A DNA stretch of 64,000 nucleotides, from assembly GCA_900312665.1 (NCBI GenBank), contig ONZQ02000015.1, positions 868,001 to 932,000 on the forward strand, read 5' to 3'. The stretch is from Cephalotrichum gorgonifer (lineage: Eukaryota > Ascomycota > Sordariomycetes > Microascales > Microascaceae). The translations under genes were made by a program, and so were the position numbers. The stretch's first letter is position 1, and each line of letters starts with the position of its first letter. This document shows positions 35,048 to 44,768 of the stretch, one piece after another. The notes below the pieces were generated by a model. The model saw only the letters and a list, made by a program, of their open reading frames with translations, did not search any database and was not told the origin of the DNA.

Positions 35048-35910
35048 TATTTTTCAGGGCACACGGTCGAAGAGCTGTTGTCTTTTTTTTTTCTTTAGTC
35101 TCCGCCACTTCACACGACTGCCTGAACACAAAAGAGACTGGCTACTGGCTGTTTTATCCCCAGACAAGACTCGAAGCCTTCATAGACGGCTTCAGTCGGG
35201 AACATAGATCGGGAGTTACGTCCTGGCTCGGCTAATCAGCCGATAATATCTGCCATTAACCAGATTGGTCTTTCCAACTCTGCATCGGTATGCCGCCATC
35301 TAAATTATCCCTTCCAACTGGGCGGGCAAGCCGGACACCCAACCCCAACAGCGTCATTAAAGTAGTCGTCACCGTCACCGGGTTCTAGGGTGCTCCTTGT
35401 AGATCAGCTTACGCAAGTCAATTTAACGACGGGTGCATTCTGGCGTAACTAGGAGTGCCAGGGGTCAATTACCACACCCGTCCGGGCCGGGTAAACTTTA
35501 AAATCCTCATTAACTGTGAACCTAATACCGTTGGGCATTGCATATGAAGTTGGCTTTCAGGAGTTCATTGATGTTGGGGTGATCCGAGCACAGTGAGGAC
35601 TCCAAGTCCTGTCCACCTGTGGACTGCGGATGGAGGTGCTCCAAAAGAACAATCGCCTTGGGCGGGATATCCATGGGTGGGGAGAGCTCTCAGACGAGAG
35701 GGCGAAGTATCGGGGCTGCTAATGGAAATGGCATCCGCCCACGGGTTCCATGTTGGATAATTTCATCGTGTAGTTTCGCCTCGGCATTCGACATGATGCT
35801 CGAAGGTCTGCGAAGCGGGTATCACGTCGATCATATCTCCCAGGTTTCGAAATATAGGAATAGAATTTCCACTACTGCGTGACCGCTCTGGCTCTTGACA
35901 TAACTAGAAC
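35048..35910. other. Spacer between tyrosinase and short-chain dehydrogenase genes
   Basis: Holds the tyrosinase promoter (right of 35047) and the 3' end of the dehydrogenase gene. A possible small broken gene (35522-35794, minus) is listed separately; nothing else is recognisable. Confidence 0.5.
35522..35794 (-). pseudogene. Possible small gene interrupted by one in-frame TGA
   Basis: From ATG 35794 the minus strand reads 34 codons (MSNAEAKLHDEIIQHGTRGR ... ILRPLV), then TGA, then in the same frame 55 more codons (ELSPPMDIPPKAIVLLEHLH ...) to TAG at 35524-35522. Protein-like composition on both sides of a single TGA suggests a nonsense change, for example from CGA. No family is recognised, and chance cannot be excluded for frames this short. 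Confidence 0.25.
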
Positions 35911-36849
35911 TTAATACCCACGACCTCCAAGTTCACTTTCTGTCCACTGCCATAATTCCTCCGCCTTGCCCTCGTCGCTCATAATCCCGCCCCTGTCCGC
36001 TTCCTTGAAGAACGGGATGTAGTATGCGCCGCTCTTGACTTCAGCGGATTTGGCGGTGCTTGCCCACAGCTGATTCAGCGTGCCTGTAGGAGTATCAACC
36101 GAGGCCACCCTGCTGAATTGGTTAAAGAAGAAACGGAAGATTGGGCCTGTTTTCGCTCCGGCACCAATGTTCGTCCGGACGAGCCCTGGGTGTAGTGCGA
36201 CGGATTTGATATTGGGATATCGTTTGGCGTAGGACTTCGTGAAGTATATGTTGGCGAGTTTTGACTGGCCGTAGCGGGCCAGAGTCCCCATTTCGGCAAG
36301 GGGTTCCTTCACCTGCTTGAGAAGAACACCTCCTTTCGGGGCCGATCGATATATCTCGGAGCTAATGTTCACGATGCGAACGTCACTCCCAGGGGCTCGG
36401 GCGGTTTTCTCGAGTATCGGTAGAAGCAGTCGAGTGAGAAGTGCCGGGCCCATGTAGTTCGTGCCAAATTGGATCTCGTAGCCATCCTCGGTCAAACCTG
36501 GCGGGGAAGCAAAGATACCGGCATTGTTGATTAGGATATCCAGACGGTCATTTTCAGACAGAAACGCATCTGCTGCGGTCTTGATGGAGGAGAAGGAGGC
36601 CAGGTCTACTTCGAGAATGGAGATATCTGCAGAAGGAACTTCCTTTTTGATGTCGAGGATTGCTTCACGGGCTTTATCGACGCTGCGGGCACCCATGTAT
36701 ATTTTGGTCGGGTTGTGCTTCGCCAACTGCTTAATACTTTCTTTCCCGAGACCGCTGTTTCCGCCAGTCACCAGGATGACCTTCCCCGATAGGTCGGGGA
36801 TGTCTTTTTCGGGGTCGAAAGAAGGACTTGTGCCGAAGAGAAAGGACAT
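35911..36849 (-). CDS. Short-chain dehydrogenase/reductase (retinol dehydrogenase-like)
   Basis: A single exon of 312 aa. The Rossmann dinucleotide motif is TGGNSGLG (28-35), followed by VDLAS (81-85) and NNAG (108-111). The catalytic set is Ser163/164 in NISSEIY, Tyr193 and Lys197 (YGQSK). The classical SDR fold with TGxxxGxG and YxxxK predicts an NADP(H)- or NAD(H)-dependent oxidoreductase of hydroxyl/carbonyl groups. Best resemblance is to fungal retinol dehydrogenase 11-13-like enzymes, whose substrates are mostly unknown. The start is supported by a TATA box about 100 bp upstream and by the usual short lead-in before the nucleotide motif. No targeting signal is visible. Confidence 0.9.
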   Translation of the reverse strand: MSFLFGTSPSFDPEKDIPDLSGKVILVTGGNSGLGKESIKQLAKHNPTKIYMGARSVDKAREAILDIKKEVPSADISILEVDLASFSSIKTAADAFLSENDRLDILINNAGIFASPPGLTEDGYEIQFGTNYMGPALLTRLLLPILEKTARAPGSDVRIVNISSEIYRSAPKGGVLLKQVKEPLAEMGTLARYGQSKLANIYFTKSYAKRYPNIKSVALHPGLVRTNIGAGAKTGPIFRFFFNQFSRVASVDTPTGTLNQLWASTAKSAEVKSGAYYIPFFKEADRGGIMSDEGKAEELWQWTESELGGRGY

Positions 36850-36947
36850 GGTCTCAGCGTTGGGAAGAATGAATAAATGCCAGATACGTTGGGGAAGGCG
36901 GCTGCATTAAGGGATATTCGTTTGCTTCTTTCACATCCATCAGATTC

Positions 36948-36955
36948 ATTATATA
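36948..36955 (-). promoter_or_regulatory. TATA-like box of the SDR gene
   Basis: TATATAAT on the minus strand, about 100 bp upstream of the start codon at 36849. Confidence 0.4.
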
Positions 36956-37237
36956 GCGCTGGTGATAATTACGTCACATTTGCATTCTATATTGACTTCA
37001 GCATCTTCGCCTTCTGGTTCTATTCGAGCCTTTGTGACCTCGGCACTGGATTCGATTATTAACCACCCCGAAACTGCTGTCGGTCTGGGTTCGAAAGCTC
37101 GTCCTAGCTACTCCGTTGGACTTTAGAGTTGCGCCGACCAGCCGCTCATATCGCGTTCCGCATCGGTACTTGATCGGTAGTTTTAACGCCCGGGACCCCG
37201 TAGAGGTGGGATGGACCCTGTCGAATTTCCCTTTTAC

Positions 37238-37699
37238 GCGTATTAGAAATGCCTGGGACTCTGCAAGGCTCCACCAGACTTGCTGCATTCAGCTCGGCGG
37301 AGCTCCGCAAAGGTGAAGGAGGTCGGCGCGCTACTAGCCTCTTTTGTAACATGCCGAGGTCCAGGTCGCTAGCGCCATGTTAGTGGTGAAGAAACTCTGT
37401 TTCCCATCCATCCCAGCAGCTCTATTATTTGATGTATGATGCTGTTTAGCACATATTACAAATCCCTGGGACTTTACAGACCTCGCCTATGCCTGATAGG
37501 ATACAGGAAGAGATGAAACAGCTTTGTCGGAAGGTTCTTGCCCCTCCTGATGTCATAATCTTAAGCACACATTAGACATGTCTGAGAGTTTTAAGCTAGG
37601 GAGAGATGAAATAACCTTTATGGCCAAACGGAGTCGGGATGATATGACACCTTGTTATATCATGCCACGGGCGATAGCGCCATATTAGCGTCGAAGATC
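37238..37699 (+). repeat. Degenerate interspersed repeats in the SDR/enoyl-reductase promoter
   Basis: Copies of GCACATATTAGAAATCCCTG-like sequence continuing GGACTTTACAGGCCTC start at 37238, 37449 and 37565. A second pair, ATGCC-N12-GCTAGCGCCATGTTAGTGG-like, lies at 37346-37393 and 37655-37699. GAGATGAAA occurs near both the second and third copies. The pattern reads as an old duplication of a 110-215-bp block with much divergence. Confidence 0.5.
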
Positions 37700-37853
37700 G
37701 TTGTTCGCATATCCTTGCCACCCCGGTAGCTCCGCATGGTCTTGAGGCTTGATAAAAGACCCGCGATACCTGCAGCCATGATCGTATCTTTCTTCACCGC
37801 ACTGACAATTCTTCCTATCATTATCTATCACTACCAAATCTATAGCTACAAAT

Positions 37854-38942
37854 ATGAAGGCCCTCGTCGCCGATCGCAACCTGGCCAGTCGGCTGCTGAA
37901 CCTCGCCCGGGGGGGAAAGACGACCTTCGGGCCTGCTGGCCGAGTGACTGACGTCCCCAAGCCAACCATCTCTGCCGATGAGATCCTCGTCAAGGTCACG
38001 GCTGTGGCGCTGAACCCGACCGACTTCAAGCATCTCGATATCATTTCCCCTCCCGGCTCCATCCTTGGTTGTGACTTCGCCGGAGAGGTCGTCGAAGTCG
38101 GAGCTAACGCCTCCAAGTCGTGGAAGGTCGGCGACCGTGCGGCTGGCGTCGTCCACGGAGGACTTTACCCGGACCGCGGCTCTTTTGCCGAGTACCTCAG
38201 GACCGATTGGGACCTCGCCTGGCATGTTCCATCAGAAGTAAGCGACGCCGATGCCACCACCTTCGGAGTCTCGGCCACCACGGCCGTCCTCACCCTCAAC
38301 CTCCACCTCGGCCTTCCCTGGCCTGGTGAAGCCCCGCCATCCCCTGCGTCGAGCGGTGAGCAAATTTTCATCTATGGCGGCTCCACCAGCGCCGGTCTGT
38401 TCCATATCCAGATAGCCAAGGCGGCTGGCTACACTGTAGTCACGACGGCTTCGCCGCATTCCCACGAGCTCGTTAAGAGTTACGGCGCCGACGCAGTCTT
38501 CGACTATCGTTCCCCTTCCGTAGCAGAGGATATCGTCAAGGAGCACCCCGGAATCAGCAAGGCCGTCGACTGCTACTCGGAGGGCAAGTCGACGGACATC
38601 TGTGGGGAGGTTCTCAGGAACAAGGGCGGCAAGGTCGTGACGCTCCTTCCCAGCACGGGGCCCAAGATTCCCGGGGTGACGTACGAGCTGGTCATGGCCT
38701 ACACGATGATGGGACGTCCGTTCCAGTGGCTTGCGCCCATCGGCCCCAAATACGAGGCCAAGCCTGACGATCGTAAGGGCCTTGCGCGTTTCTACGCGAG
38801 CCTGCCTGGGATTGTGAACGCTGGTACTCTGAGGCCTATTCCGGTCGAGGTCAGCGATGGCGGGTTCGAGGATATCTTGGCTGGACTCAATAGGCTCAGG
38901 GAGAAGAAGGTCTCGGGGAAAAAGTTGGTTGTCAAGTTTTGA
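37854..38942 (+). CDS. Medium-chain dehydrogenase, TOXD/trans-acting enoyl reductase type
   Basis: A single exon of 362 aa. N-terminal GroES-like domain with VALNPTDFKHL and ILGCDFAGEVVEVG (about 70-85), then a Rossmann domain with IYGGSTSAG (about 172-180). It ends with the family pattern ILAGLNRLREKKVSGKKLVV. Zinc ligands of alcohol dehydrogenases are absent, which places it with zinc-independent quinone reductase and TOXD-like enoyl reductases. In fungi this family includes stand-alone enoyl reductases of polyketide pathways (LovC-type) as well as general NADPH reductases. No polyketide synthase lies in this window, so a biosynthetic role is not shown. It is divergent from the SDR gene. 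Confidence 0.88.
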   Translation: MKALVADRNLASRLLNLARGGKTTFGPAGRVTDVPKPTISADEILVKVTAVALNPTDFKHLDIISPPGSILGCDFAGEVVEVGANASKSWKVGDRAAGVVHGGLYPDRGSFAEYLRTDWDLAWHVPSEVSDADATTFGVSATTAVLTLNLHLGLPWPGEAPPSPASSGEQIFIYGGSTSAGLFHIQIAKAAGYTVVTTASPHSHELVKSYGADAVFDYRSPSVAEDIVKEHPGISKAVDCYSEGKSTDICGEVLRNKGGKVVTLLPSTGPKIPGVTYELVMAYTMMGRPFQWLAPIGPKYEAKPDDRKGLARFYASLPGIVNAGTLRPIPVEVSDGGFEDILAGLNRLREKKVSGKKLVVKF

Positions 38943-39370
38943 TGGATTACGGCGGGAATGAGTTTGTATGCTTTGTCATTTTTGTTGTCTTACAACGACC
39001 TTTTGTTATGTCAATCGAAGCGTACTCGGATTGTGGGGGATAGTACACTTATGGAGTAATGGAGTATTGAGTCGATTTCTTCCCCGTTCCATACGCGCTC
39101 CCATGATGGAGCGAATCCGTGATTTTTCGAGCCAGGAGCTTCCTCGTTACCAAAGCGAGGTCGATCCCGTATTGCACTCTACGGGGCATACGAACTTATC
39201 GAGGAAGCGGCCAACTGGCCTTGCTTCCGATTTTATTCACCTGTCTATCCCCGTGATTCACTCTTCCTTCCCCTATCGTTAGACGGGCATGTATACCCAG
39301 GAAACATCACCCTCTATTCTTCCTGCACCTCGAGCTTTAGACAAGCACCGTCCCCTCAAACATCGTCCCA
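38943..39370. other. Short convergent spacer
   Basis: 3' regions of the enoyl reductase (plus) and the degenerate-subtilase gene (minus). Nothing else seen. Confidence 0.6.
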
Positions 39371-42300
39371 TCATCCCGTCGCATTACCCCTACGCGCCTC
39401 GCAGTACGCCTCACTCGCAATCTGATCCACGACGTAAATCTGCATGCTCTCCACCCCACCGCACATGCTCTTCTCGTCTCCCCCGCACGGGACGTCGCAC
39501 TCCTCGCTCACGTCGCCAGGAACCAGATGTCCCGGCCCGTCGATGCAGTAACACTCCGTGCCCACCCAGAGGCCGAAATACATTGAGCCGCAGCACGTCT
39601 CGCCGCACTTCTGGGGCGTCATGTCCTCGGAGGAGGATCTGCGATACTCCTCGTGGGTGGCGTCCCAGTACGTGCAGAAGAGAGGGGTCCACTCCTGGCC
39701 GGTCGTGAGCTTATCGTCGGGGATCATGGAGGGGTCGAAGGTGCTGGTGGGAGAGGGGGGGTAACCTTCGCAGGCTGGGTTGGAGGAGGTTGAGCTTGAG
39801 TCTTGGGGGGGTAAGTAGCTGCATTCTGGGTAGCGTGTTAGTTATCTCTGCTTTTGACGTTTTCGTTCCATTTTCTGAAGGGAGGAGGAGGAGGAGGAAG
39901 GAAAATAATGGACCGAAAAGAAGTGAGTGGAGTGGAGGGTCATCGGAAAGAGGGGGGCATTCTGGGGCTAAACTCATCGTTCTGGGGGCCCATGACTAGG
40001 TTGTACGCCATAGGTACCGAAATCGGGATCGGGTACGGATATGTCTCCTCCAGTCTCGAGTCGTGGGGGCACGGCGTACCGTGGTTGTCGGTGAACTTTC
40101 CTTCCAGATTAAGGCGGTATTGCGGGCCGTTGTGGCGAGGCCACGCGGCGGCCACCATGGCCTGCTTGAGCGCGAGGGTTCCGCCGTTGACCCTGTCTAA
40201 GACGATACTGGAGGCCGGGCTCATGAAGTACGCCGCAAGGCCAGCCTGTGGAGGTTTGTTAGATCTACCCTCTTGTGCCGGGATGTCTTCTTTTCCGGGC
40301 GTGCTTCTCTTCACGGCAATGCATTTACTCCGTGTACCAAGGTGAAAAGGAGGGAGGAGGCAGCTTACAACTATTCCCGCCGCATTCGACACCCTGGAAG
40401 TGACTTCAATCTCCCCCGTAGCCTGCATAGACCCTACCCAACCCCCCTGGGCGTAAAGATATGGCTCCCCGCCCTTCACCGGCGGGCCGTTGAACACCGA
40501 GAACCCTGCATCCGGCTCGGCGGACCGCACATGGATGACCTCCGGGAACTCCGTGTAGTCGAACGACACTCCAAAGTCGAACTTGTCGTCGTCCTCCGTC
40601 TCCCAGTGGCAGATGATTTCCCTGCCTTTGCTCTTAGCACCGGACGCGTCTTCGTTCCCCGGCGGGGAGTCATTGCCGTCTTCCACCTCGGTGACAACGA
40701 CCTCGGCCCAGTTCGTCGCGGAAGGCACGACGATGGCGACGTCGCTCCTGCGGGCCCAGGCGAGAAATATGGCCCAGGGCTCGGTGAGCTGGGAGGTATC
40801 GCCTTCCGGGTGGGTGTAGTAGTCGGCTATTTTTGGCGCTCGGGAAGAAGAAAAGGGTTAGCGGTTGCTCGAGAGACTAAGAATGGGAGACTGGTGAAGG
40901 GAAACTGGGAATAGGTGTCAGACTTACGCTGAGTGAGGACGACTACCGCCCTCCCCTGAAGACTGTATCCCCCAACAAGCGACTCGATCTTGTTATACGT
41001 CGCCACCAGCGCCGCGGCGGACGTCGTGAGGTGGGTGACGGATTTATCGGCGGCGTCCGTGAGCTCCCAGTGCGCCTTGATCCCGAAGATGTGGGCATCC
41101 TTGGCGACGCCGTATGTGGTGCCCGCCGCGAGGATCGCCGTTCCCGTGCCTCCCCCCCGCGAGGGTTCGTTCCACCACGGTTCGACTCGCTGGGAATCCT
41201 CTATGTCATCGGGGTAGGCTTCATCGGGATTGGTGAGCGAGTAGGCGGGCCCAGCTTCCTCGGAGATGTGGAGTTCGTTCTGTGGGCAGGATGTAGTGTT
41301 AGCTTGGCTCTGGTCGTCAACACGAAGCATGAGAGGATGACGACGAAGAAGTTGGGTTTGGGTTCGGGGTTGGTTCCGCCCTGGGGAAAGAGGAGAGGGA
41401 GAACGGGGCTGGAGGAAAAGGAAGGAAATGGCGTAATGGGTTAGAGCCAAGAATGGCTGGTTCTAGCATTGACTTGCCCTTACAGTCTCATTGTAGAAAT
41501 TCAGACCGCTACCCACAACGAAGATCCACGTGCCACTACCCGCCGGCGACATAAGGTTGTACGCCTGCTTCTCAACGTCGGTCTCGGGAGACTCCGTTAT
41601 GGCTCGATACTGCGACACCCTTTTCAGAAACTTAGGTGCTCCTGGAAACGAGAGCAACGTCGGCTCCTGTCTCACCCCGATCCGAGAGGTGTTCCCATCG
41701 CCGCGGACCTCCATCCCGTCGAGTGCAGAGGATGGGGGCTCGTGCTCAGAGCTGCGGGGTACCCAGCGCGCACGGGTCCGCTTGTGCCTGTCCCTACGCT
41801 CCCTCGAGCGGCGCGAGTGGCGCGCGTGATCCCTCTCGGTCGGCTTATGTAGGACGGCGGAAACCATGTCCATGTGCAGGACCATGTTGTGCTGCCGCTC
41901 GGAGAGAGCGGTAGCGTAGGTCGGGAACAGCGCCAACCCAGCGCCCGGGTCGGCAGTCTTCCTCCCAGAGGAGTTATCGAGGGCGGCGCAGAAGGAGGAG
42001 TAAATCCCCGGCGAGACCTCCCCCGCAAACAAAATCGAGCCCGCCCGCAGCCCCGAGACGTCCTGGTACGCAGCGTGTTTCGGGAGGCCGGTCTGCGCCG
42101 CGAAGACGTCCAGGCCCTGTGGTACGGACCCCGGCGTGCCAAGGGCGGGACCCCGACAGAATACCTCGTGGTTCATCCCGAGCTGGTGGAGGACAGCCCT
42201 AGCTAGGTCGCGGACCCTGCTCGAATCTGCAGGAAGGTTCTTCCCGATGGCGGCGAACCAGTTGAATCTATTCATCGCTGCGCGGATGGGGCCGCTAGGG

Positions 42301-43079
42301 TGGTTGGCCAGGGCGTCAACGTTGCCTGCTCCGCGGGCGGATTTGAGGGCGTCGGTGAGATTGAGCCATGCGGTGATAGACTTCTCAACCGTGATTGTGG
42401 CGGTCACCTTCTTGACTGCCGCAGTGGCGCTGGCGGCAGCTTGGATGACGTCCTCCAGCAGATGTCTCCGGAAGAAAGATAGGTAGGAGGAGAGAAAGGT
42501 GTCCGACGTGCCGAGCTTCTCGAGGACAGTTAGAACGAATCCAAACATCTCGGCCGCGGCAGCGTCGGCGTCTGAGAGGAGCTGTGTTTCGTTCTTGTAG
42601 GAGGCGAGGAGCTCCGTGACAGCCTGGGTATCGAGCGGGGAGGCGATGAGACTGTCGGCCAGGGAGCGAAGCTCTCGGGGGTGGAGAACCACGTTGACGC
42701 CGGCGACTCGGTGAGATTCAAGTTTGGCGAGAGAGTCGGGGATGGCGAGGCAGGCATTGTTGCAGCAGAGAGTACCAGGAGAGAGGGAGCAAGGATCGCC
42801 ACGGGGGAGGACGAAGGACCAGGGCTCGTCGCCAAGGGTGGCCGGATAGAGCTGTATGTCTTCAACTAAGAGGGTGAGGTTGGGGATCCAGGCGTTTTGG
42901 GTTACCTCGTCCTTGGGAACGGAGACGGCCGGGTTGATGGACTCGGAGGGAGGATTAGCTGGTTTAGGCGTTAGTTTCTTCGACTGTGAGGGAGGCCAGG
43001 TTGGGAACATACCCCGTGCTAACGCGTGAAAGGACACCAGGGCAAGCAAAGCCAGCATGGCCTGCGTTGCATAATGCAT
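39371..43079 (-). CDS. Large secreted protein: novel N-terminal region, degenerate subtilisin-like (S8) domain, C-terminal WSC domain
   Basis: Exons (minus): 43079-41484, 41279-40928, 40826-40369, 40245-40018, 39826-39371; introns of 204, 101, 123 and 191 bp, all in frame, giving 1029 aa. The last intron uses a weaker GTACCT donor. Residues 1-20 form a signal peptide. Residues about 30-500 resemble nothing I know (CSLSPGTLCCNNAC cluster, a predicted helical middle). An S8 fold then follows: the usual VVDTG Asp motif reads FVVGSGLN, the GHGTHVA His motif reads GGGTGTAILAAGTTYGVA, and the GTSxAxPxVAGL Ser block reads RVSNAAGIVAGLAAY. Asp and His are thus replaced by Gly while Ser is kept, so it should not be a protease. 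The C-terminal 110 residues are a WSC domain (TPQKCGETCCGSMYFGLW, ECYCIDG), usually carbohydrate-binding. No transmembrane or GPI segment, so probably soluble or wall-bound. Confidence 0.75.
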
Positions 43080-43682
43080 CTTGGCTTTCAGTTCGCAAAA
43101 TAAGAAGGGATAATGGAAAGTGTGGGCTTAGTGTTGGATATGATATCGGAATGTGGGCTTTTCTTTGTCGATGAGAAGTGTGTTCGGTAGGCTAATGATG
43201 TTATGCCAACTCGTAGTGAGATGAAGAAGGAAGGAACGAGAAGTAAGAGGAGAAAAGAATGGAAAGGACAGACAGCGAAGGACAGAAAGTGAAGGAAAGC
43301 AGAGGAAAGAAAGGGAAGGCCAAACTGACATGCACGATGCTCCTTCCTAGTTTGGGAGTGAATGTATTCTCCATGCAAATACTGAAGAAAGCAGAATGTT
43401 TGAGGAATTTAACTTGCAATCGAAATTCAAGGACACGGGAATGCAACATCGGTAGCGGATTCGCAATGTCCATCTTTGAGTTGATTCTTGCATTGAGTAG
43501 AAATGATGGTATATATACATTTATAGGAATAGAGTGCTTTCTAGACAAGATCTCCTGACGCCTGCTGAAAGTGGAGTGGTATATCACAACAAAAGTTCAA
43601 AAAGTCTCCCAAAGGCCAAGCCCACCCCTGCGGTAGCCATGCCTCGCTTCAACAAAAGAAAATGCCCTGGGGGACGTCGTCC
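43080..43682. other. Spacer upstream of the degenerate-subtilase gene
   Basis: Promoter of that gene and 3' region of the alpha/beta hydrolase. A purine-rich plus-strand patch lies at 43215-43330. No gene seen. Confidence 0.6.
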
Positions 43683-44768
43683 TTACTTCTCCCCAATATC
43701 TGAAGCCATCTCGCGCAGCGCCTGGTCCAGATGGGCAAACATAGTGTAGTGTGTATCCCCCTCAAACTCACACAAGACAGAGTCGGGAAGTCGATCCGCT
43801 AGGTACCGTATAGCGGCAATAGGTGCGTTCCCATCCTTGGCGCCATGCCATATCCGCACGGGGCCATACTTCACGTCCTCGAACCTGAAGCCCCAGTCTT
43901 GCGATGAGAGTAACTTCGCCTCGAGCACAGACGCACCGGTACCCTGCCTAAAGGGTTCGTTGACCAGCAAGTCCATGATCCCTTTCCTCCTCGCCGCCTT
44001 CTCCTCTTGAGTCTTGGGGGCTGGTGGAGTCGTCGCGCCATCGTTCCCCGTCTTCCTATCTTTCGCGGCCTTCTCATCCAGCTTATCCAGCGTGGCGTCG
44101 ATCCACCTTGCCCCCACTGACCAGCGCTCGAAGGCCCGCAGGGCACTGACGCACAGCCTCAAGACGGCCCCGAGCCCGCGGGGCCAGTACGACGCCATCC
44201 AGCTAGTCACCCGGCGAGTCAGGGACATGTGGTGCGCCCCCGCTGCCCAGGGCGGCCCCGAGGCGAATAGCCCCACGCTCGTCAGCATCTCCTTCGGCAG
44301 CGCGTACGCGCATGCGACCGCGAAGGGGCCTCCGCCCGATAGGCCCATGATACCGAACCGCTCGAGCCCGATGCCCCTTGCGAAGTCCCGGACATCGGCG
44401 GGCCAGTCCAGGAGGGTGCGGCATGGCTGCGGCGTCGAGATGCCGAAGCCGGGGCGCTCGAGGGATATGAGGCGGATATTGTGCTTCTTGGCGAGGTTGT
44501 GCGCCGGGTCGACCTCGACGCGGGAGGAGGGATAGCCGTGGAAGTAGAGGATAGGCCTGCCTTCCGGGACGCCGACCTCGCGGAAGCCGAGGACGCGGCC
44601 GTCTGGTAGGGTAAAGGTCTGGTCGCGTGGTGAGTGTGGTTGTGTGGTCATGGCGCGGCAGTGTAGGCGGGGTAATATTGATCGGCGGAATGTGGGCTGG
44701 ACGAACGACATGGTTTGGGTGGTGATGCGGAATGAGTCGATAGTAGATGCGCGGGATATGATGCGCAC
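43683..44768 (-). CDS. Alpha/beta hydrolase-fold protein
   Basis: A single exon; 361 aa from the first ATG, or 342 aa from the second (44711, MSFVQPTFRRS) and 322 aa from the third (MTTQPHSPRDQ). The core begins right after the third: LPDGRVLGFREVG, the oxyanion loop FHGYPSSR, ERPGFGIS, the nucleophile elbow GLSGGG (about 141-146), the acid region HGAKDGNAP and the late His in GDTHYTMF. This is the full Ser-Asp-His set of an intracellular alpha/beta hydrolase. The substrate cannot be inferred. The Arg/Ser-rich leader upstream of the third ATG could be a mitochondrial presequence if the longer start is used; otherwise the enzyme is cytosolic. A 41-bp-period tandem repeat lies about 120-190 bp upstream of the first ATG. 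Confidence 0.85.
   Translation of the reverse strand: MRIISRASTIDSFRITTQTMSFVQPTFRRSILPRLHCRAMTTQPHSPRDQTFTLPDGRVLGFREVGVPEGRPILYFHGYPSSRVEVDPAHNLAKKHNIRLISLERPGFGISTPQPCRTLLDWPADVRDFARGIGLERFGIMGLSGGGPFAVACAYALPKEMLTSVGLFASGPPWAAGAHHMSLTRRVTSWMASYWPRGLGAVLRLCVSALRAFERWSVGARWIDATLDKLDEKAAKDRKTGNDGATTPPAPKTQEEKAARRKGIMDLLVNEPFRQGTGASVLEAKLLSSQDWGFRFEDVKYGPVRIWHGAKDGNAPIAAIRYLADRLPDSVLCEFEGDTHYTMFAHLDQALREMASDIGEK

Larger units (their letters stand above)
36850..37853. other. Divergent promoter region between the SDR and enoyl-reductase genes
   Basis: The two genes are transcribed away from each other from this 1-kb region, so they may share control. It contains a family of degenerate repeats (37238-37699), listed separately. 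No gene seen. Confidence 0.55.
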
